A stretch of DNA of 5,561 nucleotides, from contig JASLJP010000113.1 of assembly GCA_030152425.1 (NCBI GenBank), forward strand, positions 1-5,561, read 5' to 3'. Shown here one piece after another: positions 1 through 5,423 of this stretch; position 1 is the stretch's first letter, and the number at the start of each line of letters is the position of its first letter. The notes below the pieces were generated by a model. It saw nothing but the letters and a program-made list of their open reading frames with translations. It did not search any database and was not told where the DNA came from. The position numbers and the translations under genes are program-made. This DNA comes from Aquirhabdus sp. (GTDB lineage: Bacteria > Pseudomonadota > Gammaproteobacteria > Pseudomonadales > Moraxellaceae).

Positions 1-147
1 GTGATCACCTATGTCAGTCGCAATCTCGAACCGCAGCGTGGCTTTCATACCTTTATGCGCGCCCTGCCGCGCATGATGCGTGAACGTCCTAAAGCACAAG
101 TGGTGATTGTCGGTGCCGAGGGGGTGTCCTATGGCAAAGCCTCGGCT
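1..147 (+). pseudogene. Duplicated internal fragment of the glycosyltransferase gene, plus strand
   Basis: Frame 1 encodes an internal glycosyltransferase segment (ITYVSRNLEPQRGF, then VVIVGAE), the same residues the minus-strand gene carries at about 227-265. This copy continues further, as GVSYGKASA. In the family as I remember it, the VIVG strand is followed by a Gly/Asp-Gly-Val-Ser-Tyr-Gly motif, so this copy reads through into authentic sequence for about nine codons before the fold-back point. After base 147 the frame is antisense to itself and ends at 214-216 without meaning. The fragment has no start of its own and is not a functional gene. Its value is that it shows how the truncated minus-strand gene should continue. 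Confidence 0.7.
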
Positions 148-260
148 CCGACAATCACCACTTGTGCTTTAGGACGTTCACGCATCATGCGCGGCAGGGC
201 GCGCATAAAGGTATGAAAGCCACGCTGCGGTTCGAGATTGCGACTGACATAGGTGATCAC
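1..260. repeat. Large inverted repeat (fold-back), 121-bp arms around an 18-base loop
   Basis: Bases 1-121 are the reverse complement of 140-260, with a single mismatch (T114 opposite T147), leaving a loop at 122-139. The arms hold part of a glycosyltransferase gene, so the same codons read out on both strands. The left arm begins at base 1, so the repeat may be cut by the window edge rather than ending there. The innermost paired bases, gccgagg at 115-121 and cctcggc at 140-146, form a short inverted repeat that could let a 3' end fold back and copy itself. The mismatch next to this short pairing fits such snap-back synthesis. A sequencing or assembly chimera at a contig end is the likeliest source; a real inverted duplication cannot be excluded. 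Confidence 0.95.
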
Positions 261-935
261 TTCATCATGCCGTGTCAGGGTCATGTCACTGCTGCCCGTA
301 CCATTGGCCGGGAGATAGAGCGTGGCATTGGGGTTTGGCGTCAGTTTGTCGGTATTGATGCCGTCGTGTACCACCTCGATCTTGGACTGAAACACGGTGG
401 GAAAGACACTTTTTTGCCACGGCATGGGGCTGATGCCCAGATCCATACTGTCGAGCGATAGCAAGATGCGGCTGTTGCGCGTGCGAAGTTGCAACTGGTC
501 ATTAAACGGATGCGGAAACTCAGGATCAAAACCGACATCCAGTCCGTGCGAGCGGTAATAGAACTCGCAAAAATTCAGCAGCGGTGCCTCGGGAAAGACA
601 TCTTTGATATACAGCGACTCACCCCAGCCCGGATGGGCGTAGATCAGATCCGGTGTAAAGCCGCTGGCCTTGAGCTGCAGCAGCGCCCGCACTACCGCCT
701 GTCCGCGCAGCACAGCCGCTTCGGTCGACTGCAGATAGTAGTGGGTCTCCTTGGCCGGACGGCGCGGCGTCTCATAGCCGATCAGCCGCACGCCTTTGGG
801 AATACGGTCGGCATTGGCCGTCAGACGCAGTTGCTCGCCCATGCCCACAACCTGATGGGCGGGATTGCTGGCAAAGTGTTCCAGCAGATGGCGGAACTGA
901 CCGGGCAGGTTTTGATGAATAAACAATAAACGCAT
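129..935 (-). CDS. GT4-type glycosyltransferase, 3' end lost at the fold-back
   Basis: This is the N-terminal two-thirds of a GT-B fold glycosyltransferase of the GT4 kind, expected to move a sugar from a nucleotide-sugar onto a cell-surface glycan at the cytoplasmic side. The start MRLLFIHQNLPGQFRHL is typical of the Pfam Glyco_trans_4_3 N-terminal domain. Further marks are HPGWGE (101-106), EFYYR (124-128), the linker VVHDGINTD (188-196) and the opening of the C-terminal domain, SRNLEPQRGFHTFMRALP (231-248). Family members are usually about 400 residues; this ORF stops at 268. Only residues to E265 are authentic; the last three (ALP) and the stop come from the fold-back loop. The part that would carry the nucleotide-sugar-binding residues is missing. 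The ATG at 933-935 follows a GGAAG element and lies 18 bases after the urea transporter remnant, so the two were probably co-transcribed. Acceptor and sugar are unknown. Confidence 0.85.
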   Translation of the reverse strand: MRLLFIHQNLPGQFRHLLEHFASNPAHQVVGMGEQLRLTANADRIPKGVRLIGYETPRRPAKETHYYLQSTEAAVLRGQAVVRALLQLKASGFTPDLIYAHPGWGESLYIKDVFPEAPLLNFCEFYYRSHGLDVGFDPEFPHPFNDQLQLRTRNSRILLSLDSMDLGISPMPWQKSVFPTVFQSKIEVVHDGINTDKLTPNPNATLYLPANGTGSSDMTLTRHDEVITYVSRNLEPQRGFHTFMRALPRMMRERPKAQVVIVGAEALP

Positions 936-953
936 GGGTGAGAGCTTCCAAGC

Positions 954-1283
954 TTAAGCCAATCGTAAACGGGGAAATACCGGCACTGCCAGTATAAATA
1001 ACCAAACCACCACCACATAGGGGAGGGTCAGCGCGGGCATGCCCAGTGGCTCCAGTGCCGCTGAGGTCGATGCAAACACAACGGCCACCGTGCCGATCAG
1101 CACGGCCGTGCCAAACAACACCGAGTTATAAAAAATCCCCGCCAGAAACAGCAGTCCTGCATAGCTGTTGTTTTGCAGCAGCACCTGACCCACCCCGCGC
1201 AGTACACTGTCGATAAACAACAGCGCCTGATGGGTGGGGGGCGTCCCCGTGATGACTAGTCCATTTTTATTGAAACGTAGCAT
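954..1283 (-). pseudogene. Urea transporter remnant with a large in-frame internal deletion
   Basis: The 109-residue ORF opens like a bacterial urea transporter (UT/SLC14 family): residues 24-66 include IDSVLRGVGQVLLQNN and GLLFLAGIFYNS, the family's N-terminal pre-helix and first membrane helix. From about residue 67 it reads like the extreme C-terminus of the same family: AALEPLGMPALTLPYVVVVWLFILA (75-99), the last membrane helix. Full-length members are about 300 residues with two homologous halves, each with a pore segment that selects urea. Both pore segments are absent here, so it cannot work as a urea channel. The frame is open, with an AGGA ribosome site seven bases before the ATG at 1281-1283, so a two- or three-helix protein may still be made. 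Deletion between the two related halves is one possible origin; assembly collapse is another. The family assignment rests on remembered motifs, not an alignment. Confidence 0.7.
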
Positions 1284-1305
1284 GCGCTATTCCTGCCATC
1301 CGTTG

Positions 1306-1335
1306 TTATAAAAAAGCCCGCCAGAAGCGAGCTTT
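1306..1335 (-). terminator. Rho-independent terminator of the wax ester synthase gene
   Basis: On the minus strand, AAAGC-T-CGC pairs with GCG-G-GCTTT across a five-base loop (ttctg), giving a nine-pair stem followed directly by a T-run and then ATAA. The single irregular pair is a G-U wobble in the minus-strand RNA but would be an A-C mismatch in plus-strand RNA, so the minus orientation is preferred. It begins 20 bases after the stop codon of the acyltransferase at 1356 and ends just before the ribosome site of the urea transporter remnant, so it should separate those two transcription units. Confidence 0.8.
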
Positions 1336-1355
1336 CGTACCGCAGTGCCGAGGCT

Positions 1356-2735
1356 TTAGTCACGCGTCAGCGGCAGGTCGGCGGTCAGGCGTTCAAAGAT
1401 CACGATTTCGTATTCGAGCAGACCGAGCAGGCTCTGGATACTGGGCAGGGTCTTACGGCAGGCGATGATGCCGACTTCAAGCTTGCCACGGTAGCTGGTC
1501 AGGGTGATGTTGGTGGCTTGACCATCCATCACGATCGAGACCGGATACAGCGCATCCAGCATCGCACCATTCCAGTACAGGGTTTCTTTGGGGCCCGGCA
1601 CGTTGGAGATCACGATGTTAAATGACTGGATTTTCGGGGCTAGACCGGTCACGAGGTTTAGACCGGCCAAGGAGAATACGATCCCGGTGTAGTTGAGCAA
1701 CTCACCCGGAGTCATGCGTTTGACGCGGTCTTTGGAGTTTTTGATACTGCGACGGATCACCTCGAGGCGCTCCATCGGACCATTGAGATGCGTGCCGAGG
1801 TTAGCCAGAATCATGGCGATCGCATTGCCACTGTCATCGCCCTCCTGACGGATCGAGACCGGTACCATCGCGATCAGCGGCTTGGCCGGTAGTGCGTTTT
1901 GGTTGGACAGATAGGCACGCAGCGCACCCGAGCAGATGGCGAGGATGATGTCGTTGATCGTCACGCCTTGGCCGGTATGTAGGCTGATTTTTTTGGCGAT
2001 ATCGCGCAGGCGCTGCAGATCATAGGACTGCGCGGCAAAACGACGCGAGGCCGACACGGGTTGATTGATGATGCTGCGCGGCGCTTGGAATACCGAGACG
2101 TAGTCCGGATTCTTGCGCTGGGTGATCGAGGTATAGACCTCTCGCGTCACATTGGGCGCGATTTGCAGTTGCTTGGCCACCGAGTTTAAAAATTGAGTGG
2201 TTTTGTTGAGGGTGATGCCCACTTTCTTGTTGCGACGATGCTGCACTGCCCAAGGGGGTACCGACGATTCGGTGACCGGGCAGGTGGTAAATGAGCGCTG
2301 CACCAGTTTCATGCCGCCGACACCATCGGTCAGGGCGTGGTGCATCTTGATATACATTGCAAAGCGATCGCCTTCGATCCCTTCGATGATATGGCACTCC
2401 CACAGTGGCTTGGCGCGATCCAACAGGGCGGAGTGCTCTTGCGACACATAGGTCAACAGCTCCCGCACACGGCCGGGTTTCGGCAGCGAGATATGGCGGA
2501 AATGCTGATCAATATCAAAATCGTAGTCGTAATCCCAGAAATAGCCATTCAGCACTTGGTTAAACGGCTGGACTGGTTTGGCATCTGATGCGCGTATGGT
2601 CTGTACGAATTGCCAGACATAATCCGATGGCGCGTTTTCCGGCAGTTTAAACAGAAACAGGCCACCCACGTGCATCGGTTGCTTACGACTTTCAAGGGTG
2701 AGAAAAACCAGATCGATGGGGCCAAGTGCGCGCAT
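1356..2735 (-). CDS. atfA: Wax ester synthase / acyl-CoA:diacylglycerol acyltransferase (WS/DGAT)
   Basis: A bifunctional enzyme that esterifies long-chain acyl-CoA with fatty alcohols (wax esters) or diacylglycerol (triacylglycerol), acting at the inner face of the membrane where storage lipid droplets form. The catalytic HHxxxDG motif is intact as HHALTDG (132-138), preceded by DRAKPLWE (106-113). Other family marks are TINDIILAICSGALRAYL (259-276), PLIAMVPVSIR (286-296), the NVPGP block (378-382) with YWNGA after it, and SIVMDGQATNITLTSY (400-415). The length, 459, matches the Acinetobacter AtfA enzyme (about 458), which I recall as similar along most of the protein. A short HTGQG insertion (253-257) before the ND motif is a small difference from that enzyme. 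The ATG at 2733-2735 sits eight bases after an AAAGG element. It is monocistronic: a terminator follows and a long AT-rich gap precedes it. Confidence 0.95.
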   Translation of the reverse strand: MRALGPIDLVFLTLESRKQPMHVGGLFLFKLPENAPSDYVWQFVQTIRASDAKPVQPFNQVLNGYFWDYDYDFDIDQHFRHISLPKPGRVRELLTYVSQEHSALLDRAKPLWECHIIEGIEGDRFAMYIKMHHALTDGVGGMKLVQRSFTTCPVTESSVPPWAVQHRRNKKVGITLNKTTQFLNSVAKQLQIAPNVTREVYTSITQRKNPDYVSVFQAPRSIINQPVSASRRFAAQSYDLQRLRDIAKKISLHTGQGVTINDIILAICSGALRAYLSNQNALPAKPLIAMVPVSIRQEGDDSGNAIAMILANLGTHLNGPMERLEVIRRSIKNSKDRVKRMTPGELLNYTGIVFSLAGLNLVTGLAPKIQSFNIVISNVPGPKETLYWNGAMLDALYPVSIVMDGQATNITLTSYRGKLEVGIIACRKTLPSIQSLLGLLEYEIVIFERLTADLPLTRD

Positions 2736-2923
2736 AGAGTAAACCTTTATTCCTTGCTTGATGCCGGCAGTCGTTGCCGATTCCAGCTTTTTTTAATAGT
2801 GTGAGTTATGGTGTGTGAATAATATAGCATGAAGAATGCCAACATTGCGTGACACGACGACAGGCTGTTTTGCATATTTTTTCAGGTGTTTTGTAGTTTG
2901 ATTCAGCATGGTTATTTATTGAC

Positions 2924-2952
2924 TTGACTTGTTTGAAAAAAGCCATTATCCA
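2924..2952 (+). promoter_or_regulatory. Candidate sigma-70 promoter for the methyltransferase gene
   Basis: TTGACT at 2924-2929 matches five of six bases of the -35 consensus, and 17 bases later TATCCA (2947-2952) is a poor -10 that keeps only the first three consensus bases. An overlapping TTGACT at 2919-2924 pairs with CATTAT (2944-2949) at 19-base spacing as an alternative. The leader to the chosen start at 3190 would be over 200 bases long, which is unusual. The call rests on consensus matching only. Confidence 0.25.
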
Positions 2953-3101
2953 ATTGATTTGTATAACCTAATACCTAGAACTATATTCTAATTTTTCACG
3001 TCTTTATGGCCGACTACAAATCGTGTCTGGTTGTATGCCGAGTGATCCTGTAGTTTGTAGGCTCCTCTATGGATGTGTTCATGACGAATTCCTGCAATAT
3101 C

Positions 3102-3118
3102 GGTGCGCTAATCGCACC
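3102..3118. repeat. Short perfect dyad, possible operator or hairpin
   Basis: GGTGCG (3102-3107) and CGCACC (3113-3118) are perfect six-base inverted repeats around the five-base centre ctaat. The dyad lies about 70-90 bases before the preferred methyltransferase start, where a regulator site or leader hairpin could be. There is no T-run after it, so it is not a terminator. A match of this size can occur by chance. Confidence 0.3.
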
Positions 3119-3189
3119 AATACCGCTGGATTAATCCTGACGTGCTCATGGTTTTTATACCAGCCGCTTTATGCGATATCGAGTACGTC

Positions 3190-3930
3190 ATGCCTCTGAC
3201 CATCCCTGTCCCCACCGACGCCCCTGCTGTTATTCCGCCTGTCGTCGTTGCGCTGGCCGTGATCCCCCTGCCGTTGCCCGATACCCTCGAATACAAGACC
3301 AGCACCATCAGTGTGGGTGGCTATCATTTTGTCATTCGCGCCCTCAAAGACACCCAGCAATACGCCGATCCGACCGGCTCGGCCGAACTGGCCGGGATTA
3401 ACTCCACCACGTGGTCGCTGTTTGGCAATATGTGGCCATCCGGTCGGCTGCTGGCTGAGCTGGTCGATGTGCATGAGATGGCAGGGTTACGTGTACTGGA
3501 GCTGGGCTGCGGACTAGGGCTGGCCAGTCTGGTGGCACATCGCCACGGTGCCGACATGACCGCAAGTGATTACAACCCAGCCGCAGGCGAGTTTCTGGCC
3601 GCAAACGTCAGTCTTAATCATTTCGCACCACTCGCGTTTAGGCAGTGCGACTGGCGCAAGCTACAGCCAGAGATGGGCGACTTTGACCTGATCATCGGCA
3701 GCGACCTGCTGTATGAGCCGGATCATCCGGCGCTGTTGTCCAACTTTATCGACCGTCACTCCAAGCCGACGGTCGAGGTCATCATCATCGACCCAGACCG
3801 CCGGCAGCAGCGCGAGTTCACCCGCGCCATGGAAGGGCTAGGCTACGTCTACAGCATGGCACGCGCCAGCAGCGAACAGGTCGAACGGCTCAAGTTTAAA
3901 GGCAAGATCATGACCTATCGCCGCGGCTAA
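3190..3930 (+). CDS. Class I SAM-dependent methyltransferase (lysine/nicotinamide methyltransferase-like)
   Basis: A soluble Rossmann-fold methyltransferase using S-adenosylmethionine. Counting from the ATG at 3190 (246 residues), motif I is LELGCGLGLAS (103-113), the acidic residue that binds the SAM ribose is in ASDY (125-128), and DFDLIIGSDLLYE (164-176) is the post-I block seen in the METTL21/NNMT-like 'Methyltransf_16' group, which often methylates protein lysines. WPSG (82-85) before motif I is also characteristic. The substrate cannot be deduced. The frame is open from a GTG at 3142, with an ATG at 3148, but neither has a ribosome site; the ATG at 3190 has only a weak GAG six bases upstream. 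Residues 1-30 are Pro/Val/Ala-rich and outside the conserved domain, which begins near LEYKT (33-37), so the true start is uncertain. The next gene begins 136 bases downstream on the same strand. Confidence 0.85.
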   Translation: MPLTIPVPTDAPAVIPPVVVALAVIPLPLPDTLEYKTSTISVGGYHFVIRALKDTQQYADPTGSAELAGINSTTWSLFGNMWPSGRLLAELVDVHEMAGLRVLELGCGLGLASLVAHRHGADMTASDYNPAAGEFLAANVSLNHFAPLAFRQCDWRKLQPEMGDFDLIIGSDLLYEPDHPALLSNFIDRHSKPTVEVIIIDPDRRQQREFTRAMEGLGYVYSMARASSEQVERLKFKGKIMTYRRG

Positions 3931-4029
3931 GCGTCATGGCATGTCAGTCGTGCATATCATCTTTGTTGATAACCACGGCGGTCTGTCTTAGGTAAACAGG
4001 CTAACAACACTCGTTGGGCGCGCGGCATG

Positions 4030-4046
4030 TTAAACTGACGGTTTAA
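4030..4046. promoter_or_regulatory. Dyad TTAAAC-N5-GTTTAA upstream of the membrane acyltransferase gene
   Basis: TTAAAC (4030-4035) and GTTTAA (4041-4046) are perfect inverted halves around tgacg, ending 20 bases before the start codon at 4067. The position suits a repressor or activator site for the acyltransferase gene, or a feature of its promoter. There is no clear -35/-10 pair in the 136-base gap after the methyltransferase gene and no clear terminator for that gene, so read-through from it is possible. Function is inferred only from position and symmetry. Confidence 0.3.
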
Positions 4047-4066
4047 GCGTTCACCTTTTTAAGTAC

Positions 4067-5194
4067 ATGATCTCTATGGCCAATGAAAAAATAGAATCCG
4101 CAGAAGCGATCCGTGGCATCGCCTGTTTTTTTGTTGTCTTATCGCATTTATCGCTGACCTTTTTTCCCTCGCTGCATCATTTTTTTGATAATCCGACGAC
4201 CACGCAAAGCGTTGAGTTATGGATCCACCATTCGCCGTTTGCGTTTTGGTATTCGGGCACCGCTGCGGTGTATATCTTCTTTGTGCTCTCCGGCGTGGTG
4301 CTGACCTATTCCATCGTCAACAGTGCCAAACCCGTTAAAAAAATCATCTCGATGAGTATCAAACGCTATCCGCGTCTGATGCTGCCGGCCTTGGCGTCGT
4401 GTATGTTGCTGTGGGCAGCCTTTACGCTGTACGACCCTGCCACGACGGGCATGTCGGAGTGGATCGCCTCGCTGGGCGATGTCGGTCCGACCTCGTTTAG
4501 TTATGCGTTTTACGAGGGTAGCTTTGGCGCGTTTTGGAACGGTACCAGTCAATATAACTGGGTGCTGTGGACGATGAAGATCGAGTTTATTGGCTCGTTT
4601 GCGCTGTTCTTTTTACTGTATTTACGCCATCTGAATAAATGGCTGACCCTGCTGATCCCGATCTCGATCATCGCCCTATGTACCGATCTCGACTACCTCG
4701 GCTATGCGGCATTTTTGATCGGTTCGCTGTGCTATCTCTACCGTCAGACGTTTTCGACACCTGTCGCCTTTGTTATCCTGCTCTTGGGGCTGTACTGCTC
4801 CGGTGTGCATATCGACAGTGCGTCTTATCAAGTGTTCAACAACCTGCTGGGCGAAAGCAGCTATGAGGTCTTAAATTTCCTGTCCGGTATTCTGATCGTG
4901 CTGGCGATCCTCTGGAACCAACGCCTTGCGCGTGCGATCAGCAACCGCCTGACCATCTGGCTGGGCAAACTGTCATTCTCTGCCTACCTGACCCATCTGC
5001 TGATCCTCTATGTGGTCGGCGTACCCCTGTTCGAGTGCTTGCAGCGTGCCGGGATGTATTACGCCCCCGCAGCCCTGCTGAGCTGCACGGCGGTCATCAT
5101 TGGGACCTTTGCTTTTTCTGAAGTGTTCTTCCGACTGGTCGATAAAAACGCCATCCGGCTCTCCAATAAACTCGCCAACACACTGGTGAAATAA
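4067..5194 (+). CDS. Integral membrane acyltransferase, acyltransferase-3 (OafA/WecH-like) family
   Basis: A 375-residue inner-membrane protein with about ten hydrophobic segments, of the family that O-acylates (often O-acetylates) surface polysaccharides, lipopolysaccharide, peptidoglycan or small glycosides. The family signature is at the N-terminus: ESAEAIRGIACFFVVLSHL (10-28), with the conserved Arg17 and His27. It is followed by FFVLSGVVLTYS (71-82), the basic RYPRLMLP (100-107), LWTMKIEF (167-174) with the conserved Glu173, and LGKLSFSAYLTH (299-310). The length is typical for a family member without a fused SGNH domain, so any periplasmic partner would be encoded elsewhere. An ATG at 4076 (MANEKIE) is an alternative start; neither start has a clear ribosome site. 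The acceptor is unknown; the nearby glycosyltransferase is on the opposite strand and 3 kb away, so a shared glycan pathway is only a guess. Confidence 0.9.
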   Translation: MISMANEKIESAEAIRGIACFFVVLSHLSLTFFPSLHHFFDNPTTTQSVELWIHHSPFAFWYSGTAAVYIFFVLSGVVLTYSIVNSAKPVKKIISMSIKRYPRLMLPALASCMLLWAAFTLYDPATTGMSEWIASLGDVGPTSFSYAFYEGSFGAFWNGTSQYNWVLWTMKIEFIGSFALFFLLYLRHLNKWLTLLIPISIIALCTDLDYLGYAAFLIGSLCYLYRQTFSTPVAFVILLLGLYCSGVHIDSASYQVFNNLLGESSYEVLNFLSGILIVLAILWNQRLARAISNRLTIWLGKLSFSAYLTHLLILYVVGVPLFECLQRAGMYYAPAALLSCTAVIIGTFAFSEVFFRLVDKNAIRLSNKLANTLVK

Positions 5195-5213
5195 GCCCTT
5201 CTTGCCGTCGCCT

Positions 5214-5250
5214 CCCGTCTGATCCTGCTGGATCGGATGGGGCTTGTCTT
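5214..5250 (+). terminator. Probable rho-independent terminator of the membrane acyltransferase gene
   Basis: CCCGTCTGATCC (5214-5225) pairs with GGATCGGATGGG (5230-5241) around a tgct loop, a 12-pair stem. Its two irregular pairs (5217/5238 and 5220/5235) are G-U wobbles in plus-strand RNA but A-C mismatches in minus-strand RNA, which supports the plus orientation. The tail, GCTTGTCTTTG, is only moderately T-rich. The stem begins 19 bases after the stop codon at 5194. Confidence 0.6.
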
Positions 5251-5423
5251 TGCCTGCCAAAAAACCGACGACATGGTTCAATCAGCCTTGAGAGATCATC
5301 GATACGATAGTCGTAGACTTGGTGCTGACTTGTATGCTATTCATCGTCTATCGCGCGTATCGCCATGAATGGCATCCAAAAATAGTGACAATGGCTAGCT
5401 TAAAAAATAAGGACATATCAAAG
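5251..5423. other. Intergenic region before the 3'-terminal gene
   Basis: No gene is supported here. An imperfect inverted pair, GATACGATAG (5301-5310) and CTATCGCGCGTATC (5348-5361, the same sequence with four extra bases), lies where a promoter or regulator site for the downstream gene could be. No convincing -35/-10 pair was found. The ORF readable on the minus strand across 5348-5530 lacks family features and is antisense to the better supported plus-strand gene. Confidence 0.4.

Larger units (their letters stand above)
2736..3189. other. Long AT-rich divergent intergenic region
   Basis: This gap separates the minus-strand wax ester synthase gene from the plus-strand methyltransferase gene and must hold promoters for both. 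It is visibly richer in A and T than the flanking genes. No convincing gene or RNA gene is seen. Weak structures are: a 5-bp hairpin CGGCA/TGCCG (2765-2779) in the leader of the wax ester synthase mRNA; the -10-like TATATT on the minus strand near 2822-2827 without a clear -35; TTGACTTGACTT at 2919-2930; an inverted pair CTACAAA/TTTGTAG at 3014-3020 and 3054-3060; and the dyad at 3102-3118. None is strong enough to name a regulator. Confidence 0.6.

Noticed and set aside
1..260. Hairpin telomere of a linear replicon
   Set aside because: A closed telomere should not interrupt a conserved glycosyltransferase or leave an 18-base loop and a mismatch that extend the gene's own reading frame. No telomere resolvase gene is present.
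162..929. Plus-strand ORFs at 162-461 and 489-929
   Set aside because: They are antisense to the well-supported glycosyltransferase, have no recognisable motifs, and reflect the codon use of the opposite strand.
1347..1357. 11-base gccgaggcttt shared with the fold-back turn (reverse complement at 136-146)
   Set aside because: Several matches of this length are expected by chance in 5.5 kb when both strands are compared, and neither copy has a matching flank.
2020..2588. Alternative ORFs on both strands inside the wax ester synthase gene
   Set aside because: The main frame shows conserved family motifs throughout; the overlapping frames give Arg/Gln/His-rich, motif-free translations typical of shadow frames.
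2919..2930. TTGACTTGACTT short tandem repeat
   Set aside because: Only about two five-base units; too short to call a repeat feature, noted only as a possible -35 element.
2736..3141. Possible small RNA, tRNA or CRISPR in the large intergenic gap
   Set aside because: No cloverleaf, no regularly spaced repeats and no strong hairpin followed by a T-run were found; the T-run at 2788-2794 on the plus strand follows only a weak 5-bp hairpin nine bases earlier.
3169..3604. Minus-strand ORFs opposite the methyltransferase gene (3169-3474, 3324-3557, 3398-3604)
   Set aside because: They are antisense to conserved SAM-binding motifs and have no motif of their own.
4217..4552. Minus-strand ORF inside the membrane acyltransferase gene
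   Set aside because: It is highly basic, without motifs, and antisense to conserved membrane segments of the acyltransferase-3 protein.
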